This document shows, one piece after another, positions 1 through 12,200 of a stretch of DNA of 64,000 nucleotides (the first letter of the stretch is position 1; the number at the start of each line of letters is the position of its first letter). Origin of the DNA: Omphiscola glabra (lineage: Eukaryota > Mollusca > Gastropoda > Lymnaeidae); the NCBI GenBank assembly GCA_964017045.1, contig OZ024798.1, positions 13,337,630-13,401,629 of the forward strand. Direction: 5' to 3'. Under the pieces are notes generated by a model. The model had not been told where the DNA came from, searched no databases, and saw only the letters and a program-made list of their open reading frames with translations. Both the position numbers and the translations under genes were made by a program.

Positions 1-591
1 GAGATTTGTTTACTAACTTTTACTGCGTGTGTGTACATTCCTTTTCATTAGTGTACCTGTTTACAACATTTTATCTTCTTCAACATTGTACCGGTAAAAG
101 CCAATAATTGTTCTGTAAGACAAGAGCTTTAATTTTTTTTTTGATTCTGTAATTCATTATTAACTTAATAGAAATTATTAATTGTAATCGGCCCTGGTTG
201 TGGGTATCGTATTCTTTGTTATTGTATTTAACATATGGTATCGTCTTTTGTTGTGTACTGTTTTAGAACGAGCCGTGTACTTAAATAAGAGATTAATTTC
301 TCATTACTGATAACAGTACGTAAAAAAGACAAAAACATCGGAACATAGCTTTGTTATATTTATAATCCTCATATTTTCACCATACACCCATTGAACTTGA
401 CCTCTAACGAACTGTCTACATACGAATACTACATAAACGTTAACGTACTGTGAAACCATACGTTATGTAAAAACTTAAAGTCAATATTGTCGTAATAACA
501 ATAAAGATTCAGATAAATTTGATAAAGTATAGGAAAAAAAACACCAGCATTTTGATTGTACTCAAACTTAAGGAGATTAAATATAAAATAC

Positions 592-2407
592 CTGTATATT
601 GTTTGGAGATCCTTAGAATAGTTGACCAGGTTGGAGTCGAATCTGTTGAGGTCACAAATCGTCACTGAAGGAAATACGTTGGACGTCTTAGGCACAATCC
701 GTGAGACTGTCTTGAATGGGTAACTTTGGGGCAAATGGAATCTCATTATTACCTTAAAACAACAACCTTGGTCATAGGCCAAAGAATGAAAAAGTCAGAG
801 TTCCAAATTGCAATATATTTCGCTTTAGCTTTGATATTACGCCTGACATAGGCGGCGTCTCAGATTTAAGTTATAACGTTTGTCCTGTGCGGGCAAAGAC
901 TAAAAACTGCTTTTTAAGGTCTTAAATGAAATAGATCAGTTACCTGTAGTAGTCTATTCCAAGTACAGTCAACTGGTAGGCCATGGTGACGCACGCAGCC
1001 AAGAAAGCAATGAACCAGAGCAGCCTGTAGGAAGTCAACCGTCATATTGTACATGAGAATTGATACATGAATGTTGGGTAAAATTTGTTGAACTTTCATT
1101 TATTTGTCCCCGATCGAGGAGTCGTTTATGTTATCAATAAGAAAACTTCAGGATAAGTCAATGATACTGAACAAGTCCTGTCAATAAACATTTCAATTTA
1201 TTACATTAAACGAATTCTAAGAATTTACTGATTTAATCATTTCCTATGTATACTTTGCTTCTAGTGTGTTCTGATTCCTTTTCAAAACCGGCCCTCCTCC
1301 TGCTAAACATGTTTTATATTAAGGCTGCACCTATTGGTACCCGGGTACCAGAATTGAGAGGTTGGAATTAAAAAACGATTTAAAATATTATTGTTAAGTT
1401 TGTAAGACCAAATGAGGTATCAAAATGAAAGATAATTGAATATACTATACGTTTGTAATCTTGATTTTACTAAAATAAACTACCACAAATGACATCCGAA
1501 TAGCATTGAATCTAATGGTACCCGGGTGCGAATGGCAGCGCTGCGTGTCCGGGTCCATTTTGACTAATGCTATTCGGATGTCATTTTTAGTAGTTTATTT
1601 TAGTTTAAATGAAGAATTAAGTCTACAAACGTATAGTCCATTCAATTATCTTTCATTTTATACCTCATTTTGGTCTTACAAACCCAACAATAATATTTTA
1701 AATCGTTTTTAATCCCAACCTCTCAATTCTGATACCCGGGTACCAAAGCCACTTCGTTATATTAATGGTGCTTAGTGGTAATAAAGCTGTCCCGCAGTGA
1801 AGGTTGGACTCGGGTAAAAAGGTTGTATTTTAAAAAAATTTAACTGCTTTTTGGAAGGTATGGCGATTTTCGTTATACTGTGTTTCTTGTTTCCTAAGTC
1901 TTTGTTATAAACTAAACGACAGTATCTTTTATGTCGACAGGATCAGACAACTGCCTGTTCCTATCAGCGGGTTATTTCTTCTCTCACTACGACATAGGGT
2001 AGTAGATTTTGTTGCATATTATTTAAAATGGGAAGTTGGCTCATTTTTTTAATCGACACACTGGGACCCAAAAGGTATTTTCTTAAATTACCCGGACCCG
2101 GTTAACAATAATTGCCCCCGGTTAATAATAATTGCGCCCTGTTTAATAAAACCCCCTCTGACAACTCATTAATCGAGGTGGGGTGTAGAATAATTCACAT
2201 GACCTTAACTTATTATTCAATGAAAATAACAAAGAAAATATGTTCAAAAAAATATTCAATTCAAATAACGACCTACCTTCTCTCTGGGCAGCTACTTTGT
2301 GATGCGGCGTTCCTTATCCCATGTGCCGTTGTCTCTTTCACAAACTCTCTCCACGGTCCATTAACCTCTACGTCAGCCTTCGATTTTTCGCCCTTTGATT
2401 GGGGCAT
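592..2407 (-). CDS. DEG/ENaC channel gene A, 5' three exons (runs off left edge)
   Basis: First three coding exons of an amiloride-sensitive-type sodium channel subunit (DEG/ENaC/ASIC superfamily, trimeric plasma-membrane cation channels). Exons: 2407-2277 (ATG at 2407-2405), 1024-944 and 723-592; phases 2 and 2 agree and the introns are GT-AG. Exon 1 gives a 43-residue cytoplasmic N-terminus with the family His-Gly gating motif (TTAHGIRN, residues 29-30). Exon 2 is a hydrophobic TM1 segment beginning LLWFIAFLAA. Exon 3 carries [10 protein letters not shown], the signature that follows TM1. Exons 2 and 3 are 81 and 132 bp, the same lengths as in genes B and C. Exon 4 onward lies to the left of the window. 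The ligand (peptide, proton or other) cannot be told from this part. Confidence 0.85.
1337..1745. mobile_element. Palindromic foldback element (MITE-like) in intron 1 of gene A
   Basis: Two arms of about 165 bp (roughly 1337-1505 and 1570-1745) are near-perfect reverse complements around a 65-bp centre. The outer ends read TTGGTACCCGGGTA and its complement; GGTACCCGGGT occurs again in the centre beside the short palindrome GCAGCGCTGC. No coding capacity. A clear target-site duplication was not found, so the family is unassigned. Confidence 0.7.
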
Positions 2408-3457
2408 CAAAAAAGATGAAAAAAATCGTAGATATTTATATATTTTGATTTGTTAATCAGATAAGACCATCTCTGAAGTTCGTTAAAAAACTGTAAGTTA
2501 TCGATTTTTCCAGATCCTGTCTGAAAATACATTTAGTACCAGAGCTCGTGTGCTGCCACTTGTGATTTCAAATATTTCCAGATGTCTTTCTCTTTTGTTT
2601 TACAAAGCAATTATGTTCTCCAAAGTTATTATCACTAACTTTAAAATAATAATAATAAAACTGATTGTAAAACCAGTTTGTGAGACCTTTGTTTAACTAA
2701 ACTTGTGTGTGGCGATGTGTCGGGGCGTCAATGTAGCGATGCGCCACCCAAGGAAGCAATACGTCGCGGCTCCACTAAAAGACACACGGAGCTCTTGACA
2801 ATAAACCCAACCATAAGCGGATCATGACAATGGAATTCAGTATATGTCAATGAACGGAAATACGTCAGAGATACCACTGGCTAACAGAGAAACGTCAACA
2901 AAAGGCTTTTTGACTTAAACGTAATTATTACCATAAACTAATAACCAGAGGTGTAGTTTAAGGAGGCAAAAAATTAAATTACTCAGCCCCCCCCCCCCCC
3001 CAAACTCTGGTAAATATCAGACATCTTCACACTACCAGTCAATGAACATGTGTGTCACTTATCAGCTGACGTGTTGAGGCAAGTATTTAGACCAGCTTTC
3101 GTATTTGCTTAGATCCATTAATGCACTTGAGTCTGTCACGATGTTCCAAATTCATTCCGCTCTGGATACAATACAAATACAACTAAGCTAAATGACACAC
3201 ACCGGCGTCCATCAATGTCAGGGATTCTTAAATGTTTTACTAATATTCAAACTGATACCCCCACGCTTTCCAAAGCAGGTAGTTAATTTAATTTAAAAGG
3301 TAGAACACATCCAAAAAAAAAACCAACAACACAGACATTTTCTAAAATGTGATTTTATAATAACTTCAAAAAATTGACCCCTCCCCGCAACCTTGTTTTT
3401 TTCTGACCAATTTACAACCTTTTGCTTGAAAAAAATATGTCCGCGCAATTGTTTTTT

Positions 3458-3640
3458 TTTGCTGGCATCCGTCCGTCACAAGGTGACGATGGTATGGAAT
3501 GCGCAGGACGAAATCCACAAGGCCTGGGATTATTCTTATAGGATTATTAGCTGGTTCCCAACAGCAAATCGCCTCTCTCCACGCCGCTGGATGACCCCCA
3601 AGGGAACATCATGTGGATGATACGGCCTCGCAATTGTTTA
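3458..3640 (-). mobile_element. Truncated SINE copy
   Basis: This stretch matches the 3' part of the longer SINE at 16092-16482: both share the ends near GCTGGMATCCGTCCGTC, the block ACGAAATCCACAAGG, CTCTCCACGCCGCTGGAT and GGGAACATCATGTGGATGA. It lacks the tRNA-like head, as expected for a 5'-truncated copy. Minus orientation is inferred from the full copy. Confidence 0.6.
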
Positions 3641-5379
3641 ATATCCTTGTATCTGACGACGTCCTCACCATTCAAAGGAATTCTTCGCTTGCTCAAAAAA
3701 AAACCGTTACATTTTTCCTGTGAAAACTTGTGAGCCACCCCAGATGTTATTAGCATTTCAGTTAGTAAACACTTTTAACTATTGATAAGGTCTTTTTTTT
3801 TAGGCATGGAGAGCGGTTTTCATTTTAAATACATTTTCACATGTGTGGATTATTCTTGAATGTCTGCATTGAAAACTATTTTCCAACAGCCCCGTTTCAC
3901 GATCTCGCTGTTCACTGACCTATTTGTACTTTCCTACCGCTATCATACACTGAAAAGCACTTTTTTTTTTTTACCTCGGCTAACTCCAGTAAATCGGATT
4001 GGCAAATTTCTCATGCGGATTCTATCGATTAATCTATGTAAACACCAATGATTACCCCCCCCCCCCAAAAAAAATGATTTAGGCTGGCAGTTTTTACAGT
4101 CACTTGCTCAAGTGGAGGTGTTCATCGCTGAATAGAGAGGAGTATTAACTATCCGAGAACATGTCATCCCATTTACTCGCAGAGACGCTCTTTGGTTCTT
4201 GTAGTTGAGATAAGTTTTTATTTATGTGAATACGAAAATCTGGAAAAAATTTTTTATTGATCACGACTATTTATTTTAACATGTATTTTTATTTATAAAC
4301 TAGGGCGAGTTTATAACCTAGCGGACAGGGTAAGAAGTAGAAGAACAAGCTGATTTTTTGAGGGAAAAAAATACGCATTTTGTAAACCTAAAATTTTTTA
4401 CAAGCCAGGGTCGGTTCAGTGTCCCTCAGAACAGTTGGGAGCCGGACTATAGTTTGATAGAATACGAACGAATCCCTATAAACACTGCATCTTTTCAGTG
4501 AAAAGACAACATTTTTTAAAACGAAAGCAATTTTTCATCAACATAATGGCACATCAATGGAAAGTATGGGCATGTTTTTAGCTGAAGAGATTATATAATA
4601 TCCAGAGACACGTAGAGCGTGCAGGCGGGCCGGGTTAAGTACACCTGGTGAGCCGGATCTAGCCCACGGGTGGTAGTTATAATATCTCTTCCCCCCCCCC
4701 CCCAATTTGTTAGAGAGATATCATTCAAAGTTTCTATGCAAGTTAAAACCGAATTGTTTAAGTTCTCGGTAAATTGCGAGCCAAAGTTACAATGTTATCA
4801 TTACAGTTATAATTCCATGTTTTAGAATGGAAGTTTGTTCGAAATGAAAATGGGGGGGGGGGGGGGTATTAATTTAAATTTTAGTTACAATAATGTTTGT
4901 TATTAGTTCTCCCCATTTCCGTTATAAAACATTTTTTTTTAAATCTAGATAGAAAGAATTATGTTTAACAAATTTCGTATCGAAAAACTTTACTTTCAAA
5001 CAAATTTCCGTCGAACAATTTTCCTTCGTACACTTTTTAGGATACGGTAAGAGCGGTACGAAAAGTTGGAAGCGAACTAGGGTGAGTTTATAACCTAGAG
5101 GACAAAGGACGTGACACAATCAAATTATAAGCAATGTGTTCAATAATTAACTGTACGAACTTTTTATTTCCAACAGAAAAAAAATAAAATATTCTAAAAA
5201 ATACATTTACAGTATACACCGTGGAATTGGTCTAAAACCATAACTAAGAAATGAAAGGAAACGAAACATCAATACTTGAATTAAAAAGTGTTATAGCATT
5301 TTAGAGCAAGTGAAGCTAAATATTTTTTTTTTAGTTTATACATTACAGAAATATTCCAATTTGAGACTCTAAATTGTTA

Positions 5380-5503
5380 AGAGAAAGAAAGAGAGAGAGA
5401 TATAGTGAAAGAGAGTGAGATAGAGTGTGACAGAGTGAGAAATAGAAAATTGACATCTATAATCAGTATTTATAACCGATCCTACTATTCCGAAAAAGAC
5501 AGA

Positions 5504-5558
<55 letters not shown>

Positions 5559-6165
5559 GAACAAAGTCAGAGCTGCATGGGTGCTAATCATTCTAGGAAT
5601 AACAAGTGTTCTGAAAAAAAAGTAAAATTGCTCAAAAACTTTTACCCCCCAAAAACACGTCTTTAAAAAAAATGTTAACAATGTATCTAAAACAGTTAAC
5701 ATCTTCCCGTCGAATGATTACACATACATATAAATCAAACTACAAATCAGAACATACATGTAAAATGTAGCATAAATCCCTATTGTTTAAATTCTCATGC
5801 TTATGAGCATGCACCTTTTATAGCTATCAAGACAAAAAAGAACAACAGAGATCCAGAACGACAGTTTTTGTTTGTTTCAGAAGCCTTTAGGTCAATTTTG
5901 TTTTGTTAGCGGACGTCCTCGAGTTCGTACGGACAGTTCAAGTTTTTATGTCTAAGCTTATTGTCAATGGTCGTCTATAAATGTATGGACGATCGGCAAC
6001 GTTGATGATAATGATATATATATATATATATATAAATATACATGAAGCGGCAGAGAATGAGAGAGCGAGAGAGTCACATGAAGAAGCACACAGAGAGAGA
6101 GAGAGAGAGAGAGAGAAAGAAAGAAAGAAAGAAAGGAAGAGAGAGAGAGGGTCGCTGCGAGGAGA
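5380..6165. repeat. AG-rich and TA microsatellites downstream of gene B
   Basis: Includes (AG)n at about 5505-5554, (TA)n at about 6014-6034 and (AG)n/(AAAG)n at about 6088-6145. Long open frames across these tracts (Arg/Glu on plus, Ser/Leu on minus) come from the dinucleotide repeat and not from a gene. Confidence 0.85.
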
Positions 6166-6286
6166 AGAGAGTAAGAAGCAGTCGGATGTAAAGAGAGAAT
6201 GTGAGAAAGAAGTGTCAGAAAGAGAAAGAAATGCACTGAAAGGGAAATGAGTCTTCCTTCCAATCGCTCAAGAGATGTGTACGAAT

Positions 6287-9200
6287 TTATCCATCTGCCA
6301 CATCACCCTTGTCCTCATAATGATGTTTGTCCTTGACCTCACAGTCTGCATTGTCCTTATACCTATGTTTGTCCTTGATTTCACGATCTACATGATCCTT
6401 GAGTGGTTTTCGACTTTTCACAAGTTGATAAAATCTCTTGATCGCTCCCATCAGCATCAGAACGATGAGCTCAGTGAACTCGCCAAGGGTCAGTAGACTC
6501 GCCCCAAGGAAGAGGCCCACATTTCCTCCTAGAGTACCTAAGGATTTTAAGAAACTAATATGGAGATAGAAAAGTTTCCTTAAAGGAGAAAAACATTTGC
6601 AGAACCAAATGATTTACAAGTAAAAATAAACCCCACTTTTACGAAAAGGGAGAACACATTTTGAATCAATTGTTTTGACGGATTATAGTTTTTAGTTTTG
6701 AATCTAAAACAGTGTGTTTGCAGCGATTGGTTTTGCGATTGTTTCTTGCTACAAAAACTCGTCGGAGACAACGAAACAAACGTTCATATAAATAAACTAA
6801 AGCTTGTCAAATGTTTGGACTGGTTAGGTTCAAATTATTGGTAATTATGTTACAGGGTATATACAAGTATGTCATAGTGCGTGTGTGCGTGTGTGTGTGG
6901 TGACAAAGGCTTATGGCAATGGTAGTCGGATAAGCCGCGTAAAGTAAATAAATAGTGGAACAAGATATGTTTAGGCTTGCAAACAATTAAAATAAAATGA
7001 CAGGACAATTAACAAGACGTTTCGGCAAAATGCCTTCTTCAGCAGACGAGAATAACCAAAAACAAGGAGAAACAACAAATAACTTGAGGAAAACTTATGT
7101 GTTCGAAGATCTGAGCGTACTTCGGTGAGCATCTGTTCGGACACTGTATCACTCTATATCCCACAGTAGTAAACCAATGGGCAGACATGAGGACTCACCT
7201 ATTATAGATAAACTATCGTACTCAGGAACGTGTCTGTCTTCTCGTATCATGAAGTCATCGAAGTAGACGTTTAAAGTGAGGTACCTAACTTGACTGTGGG
7301 TAAAACGTGCAGGGAAGTTGTAGAAAGTTAATACAATTGAATAGACATACAGATGGATTAATATATAGTGGATGGACGGATGAAGGATGGATTGATGGTT
7401 GGATGAATGGATGGATGGACGGGGGGATGGATGGAAATACATAGTCATTAAAATTACACTGAACAGTATAAGAGGTTAAACCCAACCTTGAATTCTGAAC
7501 GTGAGCCAAGCGGGCAAGGTCCCCCATAGCATCAGGCACAGGGAATGTAGTCGATGACGTCGTTTGTGTGTACGTCACCATTTCACACGGGACGTCACAT
7601 CCGGCGTGGTCGGTCTTCATGGCATTATCGTAGAACTCATCTAGGGAATTATATGAACACTGATAACGGTAATAACATTTCAGGATACAGCCCGAGAAGA
7701 GTTTTAATGCTACTTATTGAAAGCCAAGTTTCGATTTTAGCATGTATATAAACAATTTAAATAAAGACGTGTTTCGCTTCAAATAATAAAAATAACACCA
7801 ACAATTGACCATCTCTGAAAACAATCAATATTGACCCAATTAAACTATTCTTCTGCCAGGCTTGAGATCTCTTAAATTTAAAAAAAAATATAAATCACTT
7901 GAATTCAGGTCAATGAATCTTAAAAAACAGATTCAGTTTCAATTCAGTATGAAAATTTCATCCCAGGAGCTAAAGTTTGAACTGAAATTCTCAGATATCT
8001 GTAAAGTTAATACGACATTTTACTGCAGTACGGTCTTGGATAAATTCGATTGCATCCGTCCATTCTTATAATGCTCTCAATCTTCACTGTTCTATGCAAC
8101 CCTGTCTTTATTTTACTTTTGTTCTTTAAGTTTTGTAATATTGATAGATTAATTATCATTAATCTACTGGGGTACAGATACGATTAAACTTCATTTGAAA
8201 TTTTCGAACCCAAAAACTTCAAGCCACAAAAAAAAAGGGTGACCCAATTGGTCTGTCAGTTGTATGGCAACAGTGTCAACATAGGTAAAATCCTATTGAT
8301 CAACTTCTATTATTGTAAATATGAAAATGATTTAAATTCCATTTACCAAACGCTGGCTGAAAGCAAGTCAGAAACGAATCCAAAGTGCAATCTGCAAGAA
8401 AAAAAAATTCCAGCTGAACGCTAAAATATATTATGCACAGCGTTGTAAAAAGACATGAATATTTTAATTAGAATACATTTTCATCCATGAAATAGTCAAT
8501 CTTTAAACAGAGTATAAGAAGAGTTTGAAAGAATAATGGAACTCATGTGCTAAGCAAATAATCTTATTTTAATAAAAGATTTGGCCTATTTGGCAAGATA
8601 CCCATTATTACCAATACTTTAAGAAAAAATCCATCGCTCACTTGCAATGTGAAATCATTAAGAACTCTATCGCTAGTAGGCGAGTAAGACTTCGTTTGTT
8701 CTTGTAAGGAAGTGTAGAAGTTTGATTCATATCAATTTCTAATCTCCTTCTGGCCTTGTCCTTTTACCCGTGCACATTTTCGTTTGAATCGGACAGAATT
8801 TTCAATTATCTTCTGATACAATCTTTAAACTTAATTTTTTTTGTCCGTGTGATCTTTGCGTCAGTTCTTCTCCAATCCACTATTTCAGAAAACTGCTTTA
8901 TTCAATTTTATCCCACGTTCCAACTTTCACCGTATCGCATTTATCATTTATATCTCTCAAGATCTGAACAGCGATAGATACACGTTAAACGGATTTTGTT
9001 CACAGCTTTACATCTTAAACTTTCATTCATAAAAAAACCCACAATAATAACCTACCGTCCCAATCACAGTTGCACTTGTCCCGAGCCGACCTGTTGGCCT
9101 TTGCTCTCACGCACCGACTGAATGAGTAGGGGCCTAGTGTTTGGATTCCTTCGGCCTGGTTATGAGGCAAACATGTTTTACCGCCGTTGGAATTGTAAGG

Positions 9201-12200
9201 CTCCGGCAAGAACTCAAACTGCGTGAAGAGATACACCAAAGAAACACTGCTGAATTGGAGGCATTAAGCCAGGTGAGAAACTACGGGAGGCAGTGGCGTA
9301 TCTAGGTTTAGTGCCGCCCCCCCCCCCCCCCGTAGAGAACAAGATTTTGGCGCCTCACTTCCACAAAAAATAAAACAAACAAAAATGCAGTTGGCCTAAA
9401 ATATCGGTAAAAAGGAAAAAGAAGTGCCACTAATGGCGGACCCCCCCCCCCCCCTTTTATTTTCCTACGCCATTGATGTGACGCTTCTACAAAACTGATA
9501 CAAAATCATTTTGAATAAAATAACTGGGGCTGCAATTAGCAGTCGTTACCCCAAACTTTCCTCACACAAAATGACACTTGATCATTTACTATTATATGTT
9601 AGGATCACATCCCGAAATAAAAATTCATCCACCAATATTTGATGTAATTTCAGCTTGGCTAGACTAATACATCAATATGTTATCGCGTTTTTCTCAAATT
9701 TGTATTTATTCTCATACACATAATTTGAAAACAGTTCCTAAGGTTTAGATGGATGAATGGATGGATAGATGTTTCGTTTAACCTATTTCATTCATGACAA
9801 AGGTATATGCTCCTCAATGAAAAATGATAAGCACATTCCTCTTGCCGTACTATCGGATACTACATTGCAGGAAAGTGCATGATGTCTAATGTCACTGCAC
9901 CAAGAAAGCATCCGATGTCATTGCCCCAGAAAAGCACCAGATGTCTCTCCTCCAGGCAAGCACATGATCTCACAGCCATAGGAAAGCAACTGATGTCACT
10001 GCCCAAGGAAAGCACCCGATGTCACCTCTCCAGGCAAGCACCTGACGTCAATGCCCCCAGGAAAGCACCCGATGTCCCTTCTCCAGGCAAGCACCTGATC
10101 TCACGGCCCCAGGCAAGCACCTGACTTCACCGGTGAAGTCGATGGTGTTCCATTACGTTTCCATTGCCAATGGACATTTGGGTAAAACGTCGATAATGTG
10201 GAATTATTGTGGTTGTACCCCCTTCTGGTTATCGACTTATCCGGATTCCCAATGTGCCCTAGCTAGAGTTTTTGGAACAGGGGACTAGATTAAGTTTTAT
10301 GCACCATGAAGTCTGAATCCCATTTTTTCCCAATCAATAAAAGACCACCGAAGCCGGTCTGGCATCCAGAACATCTGCCACCTCTGCCCCACCCTCCCTT
10401 AGTTACGACTCTGATACCAACTCACTTGGTGCTCATTGAAGCGAATCTCGTTGGTGAATCCAGGACTTATGAACAGGCCGTTCGCTTTAACATCCGGGGC
10501 ATCGAACCTGCAGTGTGTGACGACCTGTCGAGTTAACGCTTTCGAATTATTGATATTTATAGGTGAGTGTCATTTACTGTATTCTAATCGTCTCACCAGC
10601 CATCATTCTTGAGATAACTGCATTTATAATTTTCACTGTTTCTACAGTCAAGAGGGATTTAAAAAGTAAGTGAGTTATTTTTTAAAAGATAGTATGGAAA
10701 AAAAAAAAAGGAATATAAGTTTAAAAATAAATAAATGACAAGTCAAAGTTCTTGAGAGCTACTTACCTTAAAACCGACTGAATTCATATCAGAATAGGTG
10801 TATTCCGATAGGTCGACCTTCATCAGCGCTAAGAATCCGCCCTTGAATCCGGGGCGCGAGGAAATTCTTGGGTTGAATGTGTCGTTATTGAATCTGGACA
10901 TATGAAAAAAACAACTATGACAATCTGGACATGTTATGAAAAAGAACAATGTCAATCTGGGCATAATATAAAAAACAAATTATGTCAATCTGGGCATGTT
11001 AGGGAAAAAAACTACTATGTCAATATGAGCATGATATAGAAAACAAATTATGCCAATCTGGGCATGATATGCAAAAACAACTAAGGATGAAAACTTGCTA
11101 TCAAGGGAATAAATCAGGAGAGGAAATGTGGTTTCTTCTCCAGTTAGATTTCAAGCGTTTAGTAAATGGGTTATAATCGACCAACTCACCCACACTACAA
11201 AGAACAGTCAGGTGAATTTTAGCACTAATACATTTTTTATATTGTCTAAATTTCGTGAATCATTTAAATGTACCCAAATCTTTTTAACCAAATTGTTTGA
11301 TTTTCTCATTTCGATAGAATATGAAAAAGGCCTGCTTTGGAAAACCCTGCACTCAGCTAGTGCATCGAGAATTGAAATAGGTTGGGAACCACTGGGGTTT
11401 GATATGAAATTAAATTAAACTGTAAAAGGTATTCTTGAAATACTATTACACTGACATCCTTGTCGAGATTATCCTTTAAGAAATCCGCAAATTAGTTATT
11501 ATTTTGAGCAAAAAGTATAATTTTAAAAACGATTCCCTTAAAATATTTGTTACAATTCTGATACATTGGAGAGATACCTTTGACAAGATACCTTTGACAA
11601 GATACCTTTGACAAGATACCTCTGTTCTTCAAAAGAAAACCAAGGAAAAAAAACGCAGGCAAGCTTAGGCTTTGGTTATCATTTTAATTTGGTATTTAAT
11701 ATTATAGCTTTGATTAAAATATTTTATCCCCATAATAATAGCAACACTTTCTTTTCCAAGTCACAGAATAATGTAAGGAGTATCTGAAATATGTAAACCA
11801 TATGTTTAGGCCTAACGAAATAGATGATTGTCATAAATATTCTATTGCAAGTCGACTGACATAAAACAGCACAGGTCCGACAGATCCATCTCTGGATTTG
11901 AAGAGACCCTAAACCAAGTAGCATTTGGGGGCGCTCCACTAGGGGCGCGTGTTGGGATAAAACTTGGAGGCTTTTCAAAAACGGGTTAATGTTGTAACAC
12001 AATTGCCATTAAACACCAGGGGGCGTATGTTGTAAAGCAACTCACATGAAACAGCGCCCACCAGGGGGCGTATGTTGTAACACCACTCACATGAAACAGC
12101 GCCCACCAGGGGGCGTATGTTGTAACACCACTCACATGAAACAGCGCCCACCAGGGGCGTATGTTGTAACACCACTCACATGAAACAGCGCCCTCCAGGT

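Larger units (their letters stand above)
2408..6286. other. Intergenic region between genes A and B
   Basis: I see no supportable exon here. It holds homopolymer G/C runs (about 2985-3000, 4050, 4690, 4855), a truncated SINE (about 3458-3640), AG-rich microsatellites (about 5380-5560 and 6088-6160), a TA run near 6015 and a roughly 30-bp motif containing gagtttataacctag seen near 4308 and again near 5083. Gene B ends at 6287. No clear AATAAA for gene B was seen on the minus strand just downstream of its stop. Confidence 0.5.

Noticed and set aside
5400..6263. Arg/Glu-rich and Ser/Leu-rich open frames
   Set aside because: Translations of (AG)n and related microsatellites.
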